Position numbers and translations under genes: made by a program | In this document: positions 9,684-21,339 of the stretch, piece after piece | Numbering within the stretch: position 1 is the first letter of the stretch | Layout: every line of letters begins with the position of its first letter | The notes under the pieces: generated by a model | Databases searched by the model: none | What the model saw: the letters and a program-made list of their open reading frames with translations, nothing else | What the model was told of the DNA's origin: nothing | Origin: Triatoma infestans | Taxonomy: Eukaryota > Arthropoda > Insecta > Hemiptera > Reduviidae | Direction: 5' to 3' | DNA: 64,000 nt | Assembly: GCA_011037195.1 (NCBI GenBank) | Contig: JAAEAF010000097.1 | Coordinates: 62,001 to 126,000, forward strand

Positions 9684-10182
9684 TCCTCATTAAAATAATT
9701 TTAAAGTTTTTAAGTAATATTTCGATACCAGCTCTCCAACAAGTGCGAATTGTGAATGCTGATTTAAACCCACCAAGCAAAAGTATCGATTAGAAAATTT
9801 ATTACATTTATAAAGACCATGAGAAATATTTTAACAAGATTTCAATTCTATAAAGCATACAAAAATAATTATCTATACAAAATTATTAAGAATTCCCATT
9901 TTAAACCATTATTTAACCGTTTCAAACTTTAAGCACATATAAAAATGACACATATCAATTATTGCCCTATATCAGACGCTTTATAATAATAAATTGGTCA
10001 CGTTGAAATGTTACGTGTTATATATGTATTGCTTCGTTTCACTTGAAATAGAATTTATTCTAAAAATTAACGACGTTTTATTCCATGAATGAAAAAAAAT
10101 TATTATTTTTTGTTGATACTAATTTTCAAAGAATAAAAGAAAAACACATCTATTGGAGTAATACCATCAAATCTTTATTTCT
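9684..10182. other. AT-rich DNA, nothing recognised
   Basis: Low-complexity A/T sequence between the inverted pair and the SINE. No termini or coding signal seen. Confidence 0.5.
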
Positions 10183-10360
10183 ACTGTGGTGTAGTGGTTA
10201 TGAGCATGGACTTGTAAGTGGGAGGACCCCAGTTCGAGTGCCGCGTATAACTGCTAAATTTTATATTTGTTAAAAAAATGTTATTAGTAAAGTAGGTGCT
10301 TCCGCCCCCGTCCACGCGTACCTAAGTTGGTAGTTGGACGTTAAGCCCGCCTGAAAAAAT
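10183..10360 (+). mobile_element. tRNA-derived SINE, family 2, copy 2
   Basis: Same head as 7402-7560 (GGTGTAGTGGTTATGAGCAT, CTTGTAA loop, AGTTCGAG B-box), the same body with CGCCCCCGTCCACG, and a 3' part TAGTTGGACGTTAAGCCCGC followed by A-rich sequence. The B-box carries GTGCCGC where the other copy keeps GTCCCGC. No clear target duplication. Confidence 0.7.
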
Positions 10361-10384
10361 AGGCATTACTTAACTTTTTTAAAA

Positions 10385-11290
10385 CTTGGTCGTATATTGA
10401 TTGAAGGACGGCCAAAAACTGCAACTACCGAAGAAAATATCGAGAAGATATACAATATGGTTCTAGATGATCGACGATTCAATGTATATGAGATAGCTAA
10501 GGATGCAAGCATCTTAAAAGATACAGTACGGCATATTTTTATACGAAGAACACAGTATGATAAAGCTTTATGCAAGTTGGGTGCCGCATTTGGTAAATGC
10601 TAATCATAAACAAATGAGGAATCGAGTTTCTCAGCCAATATATGTGCCGTTTTAAGAAGAATTCAACAGATTTTCTGTGCCGACTTGTTACGATAGATGA
10701 ATGTGGGTTCACCACTTTACACCTACATCAAAACAACACTCCAAGTAGTAGGTAGAAGCAGGTGCCTCTACTCCAAAGAAAACAAAGACAATTGCATCGA
10801 ATGGAAAGATTATGGCTAGTGTTTTTTTGGGGGGGATTCCAAAGGGATTCTCTTATTTGATACCTGCTAAAGGGTCATACAATTAATGGGGAATATAACG
10901 CACATTTTCTTGACCAGCTAGATGAAAAAGTTAAAGAGAAAAGGCCTGGTTTGCAAAAAATAAAAATCCTCTTTCACCAGGACATGGACCCGCCCAGAAA
11001 GGCGCTTTGGTAATGGGAAAATTGAGGAATTCGGAGTATAAATTGTGGGAATATCCTCTCTATTCGCCAGAATTAGCACCTCTGGCTTTCATCTATTCCC
11101 AAACCTTAAGAAATTTGTGGCTGGAAAACGTTTTGAGGAAAACAAATGAAGAGGTGATAGCAGCGGTTTATGGATCTTTTGAAGACCTTTCAGAATCACA
11201 CTTCAGGGACGGAATCCAGTGATTGGAAAAACTTTAGACAAATCTATTGAATTAAAGGGAGGCCAAATTGAGAAATAAATACATTTTTAA
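10385..11290 (+). pseudogene. mariner transposase, degenerate
   Basis: DD34D-type mariner (Tc1/mariner superfamily; cut-and-paste at TA). Readable parts are the second helix-turn-helix region (EGRPKTATTEENIEKIYNMV and VYEIAKDASILKDTVRHIF), a catalytic-core piece with an IDE..VHHFTP-like stretch near 10700, KTKTIASNGKIMASVFL, and a decayed HQD.DP-like stretch near 10975-10995. The only long frame covers 10397-10603; afterwards the similarity jumps frames repeatedly and contains stops. The first helix-turn-helix is missing and I cannot see terminal inverted repeats, so this is an old, truncated copy. Confidence 0.75.
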
Positions 11291-11417
11291 AGTAAAAAAA
11301 AATAAATTCACTACTAGGCCGAGAAATTTTCACCTTTCCCCCATTTGCAGTTTTTTCGTTTGAAACTGAGTAATCAATTTATATCTCTTTTGAAGTTCCC
11401 TGAGTAAGGAAAAAAAA

Positions 11418-12187
11418 TCTGGTGTGATACACTCACACAACTTTCTCTTACTCCAGTCCTCAAAATTATAATTGACAAATTTATAGTTGATGTACCAAGT
11501 TTAATGAAATACGTCGAAAACTGAAAAACTGAGCAGTAAAAGCGCACTTCCGCTTTTACTAATTATCTTGAAACTCGCAATTTTGGTCATCTACTTATTT
11601 TTAATTAATTTTGTTTGGATGATAGAATTGTATAATCAAATATGATAGCACTTTAGATGAAAACAAAATCTTTTAGAGAAATGTTTCAAATAAAAGTTGT
11701 AGAACTTTGTATGTTTAGTTTATATAGAAAGTTTCAAGAAAATCGTGGGAGCCATTTTCGAGGAAATCGCGAAAAAGTGAAAAAAAATCATTTAGTAAAC
11801 ATTTCAAATAAAAGTTGTAACTCTTTGTATGTGTAGTTGATATACTAAGTTTGAAGAAAATCTTCGGAGCCATTTTTGAGAGAAATGAAAAGAAGTAAAA
11901 AAAAAAAAACAACAAGTAAAGTAGTACTTCCGGTTGAGGAATTTTGACAGATGACCCAGTGTCAGATGCAATGGTGATGCCATAAACGGAATATCAATTT
12001 TCAACTTTCTACGGTTTTGTTCGGTTTTGAGCTATACTGTTCACATATACACACACGCAGACCATTTGCTAAAAACCACTTTTTTGGACTCAGGGGACCT
12101 CAAAACGGATATTTCAGGTGTAAACTCGATAAAGAAAATTTGACACGATTACAATACTTCCTCTTTTACTAGGAGTAAGAGAAAGTA
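11418..12187 (-). mobile_element. HINE-like repeat, copy F (internally deleted)
   Basis: Both ends present: TCTGGTGTGA hairpin at the left, CTAGGAGTAAGAGAAAGT at the right, A-runs on both sides. Two partial modules are joined by a deletion near 11795, giving 770 bp. The microsatellite is reduced to a short ACACAC stretch. Confidence 0.75.
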
Positions 12188-13358
12188 AAATAATTAAAGG
12201 AATGGCCGTTTGTTTGTATGTGTGTTTTTACTGTTAGCGTATTTTACAAAGAAAAAAAAACGTTAGGAATCTGAAACTTGATACAAGTTTATGTATCACT
12301 CAATGATAGATGGCTGCTTCAGGATCAAAATCCTTCATCTGGATGTGCGATAATAATTTAATGTGATAATACTTTTTAATCTCGAAAATAATTTCAAGGA
12401 ATTCCTTTACACTTACAGGATTACTACACTCGACTCTCGACTCCTCTCTCTCTCATCTCTTCTCTTTCTCTTATATATATATATATATATAATATTATAA
12501 GGTATGTGATTTATGTGACACTTTTAGTAAGACAATTTTACAGGCAAATTGATTTTTAGAGGTCCTGGGGAGCTTTGACGGGACGTTACGCTTTCTTTTA
12601 ACGTGCCTTTTTTTTAATAAAATTGTAAGATTTCACCACCTACCGCTATCATAATATTAAGGACCATTAAATGCGTCGCCATAATACAAGTTTGAAGAAA
12701 ATCTTTTTCCCATAACTGTGTTTAATTATTGAATTATTATACATTTTTTTTAGTCATTTTTTTTGATTGACCCAATTTTCAATGAAAACAGCTTCATAAT
12801 TTTTACTAACAACAAATCTAATACAACCATTAACTTTTATTTGTAAAATTTTTTATAGTAGAGTTCTGAGAAAACTGCCAAAGTGTAAAACAGTAGATGA
12901 GGCGATATCATAACATTAATGGCAATTAATAACTTAATTAAAAATTTCAAGTCTGAACATAATTTTATAATTAAAAAAACTAAAAAAAAAAAAACTGTAA
13001 TAATCGAAAATTTGTATAAATATTACCATCTGAAGTCCCCAGGGGACAAACATTAGCAAAAATGTTTATGATAATCTGGTGGGGGACAATGGACCTACAG
13101 ACTTTTGTCACCCTTATCTTTGAAGATTATGAAAAAACATTTTTTGAAATTTAAACTGAACCTAACTGGAAATAGTTAGCGAAAATCGAATTATTCTTGA
13201 CTGGGATGTTATCACAAATGCTCAAACGTTGAACTTGTAAAAAACGACGTTATTATCGTAAATATTAAATTTTATAATTTAATAAATTATCCAAATACAC
13301 CGCTTGAAAGTTTTTCGACAAAATCGCGTAAAATTAGAAAAAGTAAAAGAAAAGAAAT
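12188..13358. other. AT-rich DNA with microsatellites
   Basis: (TC)n and (TA)n tracts at about 12440-12495. Between 12500 and 13150 the sequence is moderately complex (for example CCCCAGGGGACAAAC near 13038) and could hold an old DNA transposon remnant, but I find no TIRs or frame to support it. Confidence 0.45.
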
Positions 13359-14364
13359 TCTGGTGTGAAACACTCACACAACCTTCTCTCACACTAGTTT
13401 TCAAAATTATGATTGACAAATATTACAGTTTAGTATACCAAATGAAATTCGTCGGTGTTTTTAATGGAAAAATCACAAAAACTTAAAAAAAATGTTCAGT
13501 AAACACGCACTTCCGGTTTACTAATTTTCTTGAAACTCGGAATTTTGCCCGATCTATTTATTTCTAATTAATTTGGTTTGGATGATAAAATTGTATAATC
13601 AATATTTATAGCACTCAAAGAAAAACATAACCCCACCTCTCCCAAAAGCCCGCTTAAATGAATTTCCAGAATAAATGTTTCAAATAAAAGTTATAGCCTT
13701 TTATATGTGTAGTTCACATGCTTTGTTTAAAGAAAAACGTTGGAGACGTTTTAGAGAAAATAGCAGAAAACAAAAAAATAGTTTTCAATGAAAAACACAC
13801 TTCCGGTCATCTGATTTTTTTTTTCAAACTCGGAATTTCAACAACATATTTAATTCTAATTAATATTATTTAGATGATAGAATTGTGTAATAAACTGAAA
13901 TAGCACTTTAGTGGAAAACCTAATCCCACCTCTCCCCTAAAAGTGCCCTTAATTGAATTTTGCCAGAGATTTGTTTTAAGTAAAAGTTGTAGCTCTTTGT
14001 ATATATAGTTCATATACCAAGTTTCAAGAAAATTGTTGGCGCCATTTTTGAGAATATCGCAAAAAAAATAAAAATAAAAACGTTCAGTAAAGTGGTAATT
14101 CCGGTTAAGAAATTTTGAAAAATAACCTACTGTCGTATTCCATTATGATACCTAAAGAGAATATCAAGTTTGAACTATCTTCAATTTTTCGTTTTTCAAG
14201 CTATGCTATCCACCACAGACAGACACACGCAAACACCATTTTCTAAAACCACTTTTTTTGGACTCAGGGAACCTCAGAACGGATATTTCCGGTGAAAACT
14301 CGATAATTCGAAAATTTGACACGATTGCAATACTTCCTCCTCTTACTAGGAGTAAGAGAAAGTA
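13359..14364 (-). mobile_element. HINE-like repeat, copy G (two modules)
   Basis: Complete 1006-bp copy with both hairpin ends and short ACACACGC tract near 14220. The CTTCCGG blocks appear near 13510 and 13802, with a weaker AATTCCGG near 14097. Confidence 0.75.
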
Positions 14365-14486
14365 AAAATTTAGTAAAGTGGCACTTGCAGTGGACGGATT
14401 TAGATTGAAATCCTTAATTCGATTCACTTGATGGCACTCTTTCATACCTACCCACCCAAAAACACACACACATAGAATAGAAACGG

Positions 14487-15300
14487 GGGGGGTGAGCCTC
14501 ATTCCACTGCGACCTACAAGTCGAGGTCTATTGTGGATCCCCTTATGTTACAGAACAGCCCCCAGCCTTGCCCTCCTAATCAATCCTAGCAAAGCTGAGA
14601 GTGGCTCCGTCATGAAGCTTCCAGCTTCGGGATTGCCCGTCCCCAATTGAAGAAACCTAATCCTCGCCAGGCCGGCGCACTCACAAAGGATGTGCGCCAG
14701 GGTCTCCTCCTCTACCTTGCAGAATCGGCATACCGCACTATCCGCAAGTTGTAGGTGGTGCCTGTGTCTATTCAGCCTACAATGCCCTGTTAGTAGACCC
14801 ACAATTAACCTTATATCCCTTCGGGTCTGGCTCAATAGGTCTCTGGTAAATTTAGGCAAATGTCTTTTAATGAAGAGTTTTGCCTGCCTCTGTCCTGGTG
14901 CTCCCTCCCACCAACGCAGACGCTGATCTTCTGTCCAACCCCTGATAGAAGTTTGGATGAGACTCCTGGACAAGCCGCAAAAGGGTTCGGGGCCTATAAA
15001 GGAATCCTGCGAACCCTCCCTCGCTAGGGCATCTGCCCTCTCATTGCCCAGGAATCCCACATGTCCCGGCACCCAGACGAGTATCAGTTTATTCCGAGTA
15101 CCCACCTCGGTGAGGGCAAGCAGGCTATCCCACACCAGTCTTGAGACTATTTGGTGTGAAGAAAGTACCTTCAGGGCTGCCTGACTGTCGGAGTATATGG
15201 CCACTCTTCTACCCACTATCCTTTGCCTTATATCTCCCTAGCGCAGAGTTGTAACGCCACGACTTCAGCCTGAAAGACCGTGGCGTACTTCCCTAGGCTG
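14487..15300 (-). mobile_element. 5'-truncated LINE tail, C-tailed family, copy 2
   Basis: Begins in the RNase H domain (minus-strand 5' end near 15300, reading toward TVFQAEV) and ends with the stem-loop at 14505-14535 and a run of eight Cs on the coding strand at about 14486-14493. Its 3' UTR shares CACAATAGACC and TCGCAGTG with the copy at 8412. Confidence 0.8.
14548..15294 (-). CDS. RNase H and Cys-rich tail of LINE ORF2 (partial)
   Basis: The 222-codon open frame (ATG at 15214-15216) reads DSQAALKVL, LVWVPGHVGFLGNERADALA, GPEPFCGLS, GLLTGHCRLNRHRHHL, VCRFCKVEEETLAHILCECA and a hydrophobic C-terminus. The upstream TVFQAEV stretch carrying the second RNase H acidic residue lies in a different frame, so a frameshift sits near 15235. 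The first catalytic Asp and the reverse transcriptase are missing through 5' truncation. The C-terminal half is undamaged over ~220 codons, suggesting a fairly young insertion. A stand-alone function is unlikely. Confidence 0.75.
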
Positions 15301-15511
15301 GCCTTAATTTTAACTTTAACACACACGCACACATACACATATATACATACATATATGGCCACGAACGGCCATACATGTAACGTCACATATGATCGAATTA
15401 TAAAAAGCTTTCATTACGTCATAGGAAAACAAATCAAATATTTCAGGTGAAAATTCAATATCGAAAATGTGCCATGATATCATTACTTGCTCTTTCGCAG
15501 TAAGAGAAAGT

Positions 15512-16040
15512 TAGAAAGTAATGAATAAATAAAAAATCTGAGGAGGTTATTACATACACATTATAGTTATAAATAATAAATAAAAAATTAAATAAATCAT
15601 ATTTGTTTCCATACTGATTGTTATTTGAGCGTATATTTAAGTAAATCTTCGACTAATATTTTTCCGCCAATTGATAAAATTTCTTCTTTTTCAATTAGTA
15701 CAATTTTAGTTAGTACAATTATTAATGACATCATTAAATAAATAACAACTTATCTTCTACTCAAAGTGTACATATTTGTCCTAACATAAATAAGGGGGCG
15801 GTAGGGGGAAAAGTTCCTGCCTTCTAAGATTAGCAGGTAGAGAGAAGTGATCATATATATATACTGGCCCAGTAGAGCGTACAAAAAACGCTGAACCAAC
15901 TGCATATAAAATTTGAAATTTAACGCTTCAAATTTCGTGCTAAATCAATATTTTGAAAAAATTGTTTCTAATAAAAGTGATCACTTTAAATTAAAGTTTA
16001 AAGGTTTAAAGGACCTTTTTCGTAAAAAAATCCCCCCCCC
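15512..16040. other. AT-rich DNA, nothing recognised
   Basis: Simple A/T sequence with a GGGGGCGGTAGGGGG patch near 15795 and (AT)n near 15855. No features supported. Confidence 0.5.
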
Positions 16041-16640
16041 CCAAACCACAAAAATCTATTCTGTAAAAATCGCATTTCCGGTAAACCAATTTCCATCAAA
16101 TTTGGAATTCTATCAATACTTCTAATGTGTATTAACTATTATGTAGATGGTAAAAAAACCATATATTTTAATGAAATGGTACTTAGGAGGAAAGCATAAC
16201 GCTACTGTTTCCCCAGAATCCCCCCACAAAATCAAATTTTCCCGGGAAAAATGATTCAAATAAAAGTGATAGGTATTTTTCATGTATGTAAATAGTATAT
16301 GATGTTTAAAAGAAAATCGTTTCAATTGATTTCGTCTGAAAAATCATGAAAAACTACTTCAGTAAAGTCGCACTTCTGGGTGATGGATTTTACCCGAAAT
16401 CTTCGTGTCTGATATGGTCGTACTGCTTAAATAGAATACCAAGTTTAAGAGCTTCCGGCAACTTTTTGTTTTTGAAATATTCCGATAATAACACACGCAT
16501 ACATCCATTACATTCGCTAAAAACATTTTCTTCGAATTCAGATGACCCTAAAACCAGAATTTTCGATTAAAACTCAATTTTGAAAATCTGGTAACATCGT
16601 AATAGTTCCACTTATTAAGGGGTAAGAAAAAGTAACATGG
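16041..16640 (-). repeat. Old HINE-related repeat
   Basis: Diverged relative of the main family: CATTTCCGGT block near 16074, CTTCTGGGTGATGG block, short ACACACGC tract near 16495 and a degenerate GGGGTAAGAAAAAGT end. Sister sequences of this older subfamily occur at about 20640-21110, 22575-22890, 32280-32915, 36290-36680 and 52968-53420. Confidence 0.6.
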
Positions 16641-16649
16641 TAATAGTTC

Positions 16650-17110
16650 CAGAAAAAGTAAAAATACTTGGGCGAAGACAAAAGAACAGGTCTCTGGAGA
16701 ACTTTCTAGGACTGAGGCCAGTCTTAAGACTTGTGTGGTCAGTTAAAACCGAAAAAGATCAAAGGCCTGCATCAGTCTGAACAATAAACAGGCTCCGAGT
16801 TATTTCACGAAGCATTATAGAGTTAAGAGGTTAGACCTTTAAACTGATAGCACCTGCAGATACTGTAGGGAAAGAGAGCAGACTCCAAGTCAACTCTTGA
16901 CGGACAGCTTTGCTATCATTTAGAAAAAAGCTTTAGAAGTGTGCTCACTTACCAGATGTTGGAGATGATGTATCCTTTTAGAACCTTCTCAGATTTTAGG
17001 ATGTTTTAGAGAAAGATATTAATAGTTAGGTGTTATGAGTTAAGTGGTCGCATGCGGGCAGAGTAGGGTGCACATTAGACTTATTTGCAAGACACTATAC
17101 CCAAATTTAA
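16650..17110 (+). pseudogene. Decayed LINE 3' tail
   Basis: Scattered frames match the C-terminal Cys region of the other LINE tails: near 16850 a STCRYC-like segment followed by TPSQLLTDS, then a 3' UTR with GCACATTAGAC near 17070 and an A-rich end. It directly precedes HINE copy H. Heavily mutated; clade uncertain. Confidence 0.5.
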
Positions 17111-17125
17111 AGCCAAAAAAAAAAA

Positions 17126-18101
17126 TATGGTGTGAAACACTCACACAACTTTCTCTTACTCTAGTTCTCAAAATTATAATTGACATATTTTATAGTTTGT
17201 TTACCAAAATTTAATGAAATTCGTCGAAAACTGGAAAAAAACAGTTCAGTAAAAGCGCACTTCCGGTTTACCAATTTCCTGGAAACTCGGAGATTTGGCC
17301 ACCTATTTATTTCTAAAATTTTCTTCGTATGATAGTATTGTATAATCAACTATGATAGCACTTTAGTGAAAAACATAACCCCACCCCCTCCCCTAAAAGT
17401 GCACTTAAATGAAATTTCCCAAAGAAATGTTTTGAATAAAAGTTGTAGATCTTTGTATAATTAGTTTATATAAGAAGTTTCAAGAAAATCGTCAGAGACA
17501 TTTTTGAGAAAATGCGAAAAAGTGAAAAAAATCATTTAGTAAAGTGGTACAGTAAATGCACTTCAGGTTATCCGATTTTTTCAAACTTGGAATTTCAACA
17601 ACATATTCAATTCTAATTAACATTATTTAGATGACAGAATTGTCTAATAAACTGAAATAGCACTTTAGATGGAAACCTAACCCCATCCCTCCACCATAAC
17701 TGCCCTTAAATGAATTTTCCCAGAGAAACGTTTCAAATTTAATTTGTAGCTCATTGTATTTGTAGTTGATATACCAGGTTTGAAGAAAATCGTAGGAGCC
17801 ATTTTCGAGAAAAAAGTAAACAAAAAACTAGTAAAGTGGTACTTCCGGTAGAGGAATTTTGACAGATAACGTACTGTCAGATCCCCATGGTGATTACCTA
17901 AACGGAATATCAAGTTTCAACTTTCTACGGTTTTTGGTTTTTGAGCTATGCGTTCAGACACACACACACACACAATTTTCTAAAATCCACTTTTTTGGAC
18001 TCAGGGGACTTCAAAATGGATATTTCCGGTGAAAACTCGATATCAAAAATCTGACACGATTACTATACTTCCTCTTACTTAGTAAGTAGTAAGAGGAAGT
18101 A
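17126..18101 (-). mobile_element. HINE-like repeat, copy H (two modules)
   Basis: Left end ATGGTGTGAAACACTCACAC (one substitution from the family end). The right end differs from siblings: CTTACTTAGTAAGTAGTAAGAGGAAGT in place of the usual hairpin, giving overlapping palindromes. ACACACACACACA tract near 17960. Confidence 0.7.
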
Positions 18102-18970
18102 AAAACTATGAAATCCTTAAATTTAGCAATGATAATTTTATAGAGTTAATAAGAAGTTTCAAAAGAGCTTTATTTAATAAATTCATCCACACAAAAAAAA
18201 GAAAGAATTTTTCTCTGAATTCTTTGCAATAAATTTCTATATTTCATTATCTTTCAATAAAATCATCCATCATTAATATCATATGAAACTGATATTCATC
18301 TTGGCCATCGCCAATTCAAAGAAATTATAGTTTATCTACTTTCATAAAATAAATAAATATTGGTCCATCTCTGTTGTTATTCATGTTAAAATATGTTAAG
18401 GATCTAACAAAGGTGACCTTAGCGTATAGGGTAAATGTACTATATAGCACATACTAGAATTATGACTGAATCATCTTAATAATGGTATTATAATGTCTGT
18501 TTTAAAAGTGAGGTCAGTGAATTCTCTTATTTCTTATGTATTTGATGTGTAGGACCATATAGTACGCTCAATAAACATGTTATTAGGTTAGTTAGTATAT
18601 CCTTGCTATAATCATTATAATAACATACTGCCCACCTTTCTGTCAATTTTTCATCGCATGCATACATATAAATTGCACTAGGTTTTCTAATAGAGTATAG
18701 TTTTCTAAACTAGTTAAGTTTTTAACAACTAATTCAAAATGATATTATTTATTATTAATATTCATAATATGTGGATGAACAAGTAGAAGAATTTTATAGA
18801 AAAACGCCAATTAGCTGTCGACGAGGATCCTCGTAGATTTATTATTATAATGGGAGGTACCAGGATAGGAAGATCAAAAGGAGCCCTACAGTTCAATTGC
18901 TCTCTGACCGCAGTAAGTGTTACTGCTCTTGCTATTCTTCAGTGTGAGTGTAGCAGTGTTTTGTACATTA
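18102..18970. other. AT-rich DNA, nothing recognised
   Basis: No reading frame, repeat end or RNA gene seen. Possible host intergenic sequence or very old repeat. Confidence 0.45.
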
Positions 18971-18973
18971 TTA

Positions 18974-19590
18974 GGGTACAAAACACACAGACATCGACGC
19001 GACGCGACGCGATGTGACGATGAGCGAAGCTATCAAATACATGTGAACATATGCCACAAAATACACAGAGCGCGAGGCGAAGCAAAGCGATGCGACATGA
19101 TCTGGCGCGACAACCTCTGAAACAAATCAGTTTGATTTTTACAAGCGACTAGAAGAGACATCAGGGTGTGTACAGTAGCCGAGATGGATGGTGAGTTATT
19201 AATTAATGAAGTTTTCTCGTGAGAACCGATTTGGCTATCAAAACACGTATATCACAGGAACAGAGGAATAATACGAGTCGTAGTTCCTTATGCCTCATAC
19301 TCCCTTAATATGGGAAATAAATTGTGGTACTCTCCGTATTCTTCCCTCCCATCACATCCTCATTTATCCATTTCCTTTTAACACCACATTGCAGTTTTTA
19401 ATTTAAATAAAGGATTGTCGCACAAAAGTAAAGTACGGTCAACATTAGACAGCGCCAGAGCAAACTGGCTACTCTTATTGGTTCTAGTTCCAAGTCGCAC
19501 CGCGCCGCACCGCTAGGTGTTTACATGTCGCGTTTAGCCGCATCGCGCCCTTCGCATTGCGTCGCGCAGGTATCTGTGTGTTTGTACCCT
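18974..19590. mobile_element. PIF/Harbinger-like MITE with GCGAC repeats
   Basis: Starts GGGTACAAAACACACAGACA and ends with the imperfect inverted partner (TATCTGTGTGTTTGTACCC), flanked on both sides by TTA (18971-18973 and 19591-19593). Subterminal regions are strikingly GC-rich with iterated GACGC/GCGAT units (18994-19015, 19500-19570) facing inward on both sides, while the centre is AT-rich and non-coding. A 3-bp TTA target duplication is the signature of PIF/Harbinger elements; assignment to that superfamily is inferred from TSD only. 617 bp, no transposase. Confidence 0.7.
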
Positions 19591-19593
19591 TAG

Positions 19594-20430
19594 GTATTTT
19601 CACCACTTCATAGTGAACTACAATTTATGTCAACCGCGTCTTTTTTTGTTGGACATCAAGAAATCTTAACTATTACTACGCCGCCCCTCTTATCCATTTT
19701 CACCATAACGGAATTTCACATTCGCCATTCTGACATAAAATACGACTTCACCAAGGGAATCGCCTTCAACCTGCGGCATCTGTGAAAGTCCGTTCATCAG
19801 CATCAGGTGTATTTGTTGGTTCTAAGCATAAATAGCAGATAATACATGAATGTGATTACATCATAATCCAGCAGATAGCGCCTAGATTATAATATACAAT
19901 ATTAGTATTCAAAGTTTAAAGGAAATTACTGTAACCGTTTGAAAACCTATTCTGTAAAATCGTTCGTTGTGGATCGATTTACTTGAAATTCGCAATTCTA
20001 GCAATGCCTTTAATGTAAGTTTTATAAAGGGGGGGTTAAAATTACAGTATAGTTGCAGTTACTGTATAGCTTAAAATGTTAGACAATCATTTGAGTAGAT
20101 CGTTACGTAATGTTTAAAGAAAATCGTTGGAGTCATGTTATAATTTAATATATATAAAAGAAAAAAATATACAAATAAATATAATAAATAAAAATAATCA
20201 TAAAATAAATAAAAATATATATCAATTGAAAATTGAGAAATGCAACAAGAAATATTTGTCGTGATTTTTTCATACTCGACATTTTCTTCTTTTTTTTCCC
20301 CCGCAAATTAATTTTTCTTTTTTATTTTGCACGCAAAACCACTCGAGATTGTGATCGCATACATTTCGTCACATATAACCACGCTTTTGTTTCCACGCTT
20401 CTGTAAGAGTGCTACAGTAAAGTGGCAAGG
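19594..20430. other. Intergenic DNA, no element recognised
   Basis: Moderate-complexity sequence to ~19870, then AT-rich. A faint HINE-like stretch (AAAGAAAATCGTTGGAGTCA) appears near 20115. No coding signal. Confidence 0.45.
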
Positions 20431-20612
20431 CTTTTTTACAAGTGGCCTGCTTTGGCTCACCCGTGCAGTATGTTTCAAGACCTTAGAAAATAAAGTCTTT
20501 AATTTTGTTAAAATATAATTCCCATATCTGCCATATGTGAACGTTATAATCAATGTTCTTGAGATTAATAACTTTATAATATAGCTCATAAGTTTAGTAG
20601 AGTAAGATTTTT
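20431..20612 (+). repeat. Dispersed ~180-bp repeat, copy 1
   Basis: Shares TTTTTACAAGTGGCCTGCTT, ATGTTTCAAGA.CTTAGAAAA, ATCTGCCATATGTGAACGTT and AAGTTTAGT.GAGTAAGATT in the same order with 26736-26905. Type unknown: no terminal inverted repeats or tail recognised. Confidence 0.65.
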
Positions 20613-20639
20613 TGGGAAATTTTTTTAATGTAAAAATAT

Positions 20640-21110
20640 TTTATTTAATTCAAACTGACAAGAAAAGATTTCAGTCAGAGAAGATTTGTATATTTTCGAA
20701 ATTGAGTTATAACTAAGAAACTGAGAAAGTTTGAAAATCATTGGTGAAAAAAATAATATTTTTATAGAATGGTTTTTCTCAAAAATGAAAAAAACGCCCC
20801 GGAAGCTCAAATTTGATTTCCTGTTTAGGTCCATTATTCAACGCATCTGACATTAAAATTTTGATCTGATAAAAATCCATCAACCGGAAGTGTGACGTTT
20901 AAGATATATCAGAATTCCAAATTTGAAGAAAAGATTAACCAAAAGTCGAGACTTTACAGAATTTGGTTTCTGAGCATATAATATTCTTTATAAATGGAAT
21001 GCTAATTACACGGATATAGGTAAACCTAAAAATTTTTCTTTGAAACATTTCCACGAAACATTAATAATAGGGAGTTTTATCGAATTTGTATACCTACGTA
21101 ATATTTCAAT
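20640..21110 (+). repeat. Old HINE-related repeat
   Basis: Contains CCTGTTTAGGTCCATTATTC, ATCAACCGGAAGTGTGACG and a module-like stretch ending near 21100. Termini not preserved. Confidence 0.5.
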
Positions 21111-21339
21111 ATTATTACTTCGTTTATTTACTTTTATTGGCGCTTGTCTTTTGGACAGTTCTTGTACATAACATTCAAATGACTATCTGCTTTCGGTGCT
21201 AAATAACGTTTATCCTACTATCTCGGCTTTGTTAAGATTGTGTTTAGGACAACTTTCGTTTTTATTTCTTAAATTTTTATTGTTATTTACAACAGCGTAA
21301 GTGCAATAAGTAAATGTGTGTGAGTAATTTATAAACAAA

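Larger units (their letters stand above)
14365..15511 (-). mobile_element. Diverged HINE split by a LINE insertion
   Basis: Two pieces of an older family member: 14365-14486 (AAGTGGCACTTGCAGTGGAC block) and 15300-15511 (CA-rich tract, AGGTGAAAATTC block, and a GCAGTAAGAGAAAG end). The LINE tail 14487-15300 sits in the CA-rich tract. Similar AACACACAC-type sequence borders both sides, so a target duplication is possible but blurred by the microsatellite. Confidence 0.5.

Noticed and set aside
10183..10260. A genuine tRNA gene (Thr-like) at 10183, and others at 26915 and 56545
   Set aside because: Each is followed by a shared non-tRNA body in a second copy and one has a perfect target duplication, so they are SINE heads. 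The cloverleaf arms do not pair well.
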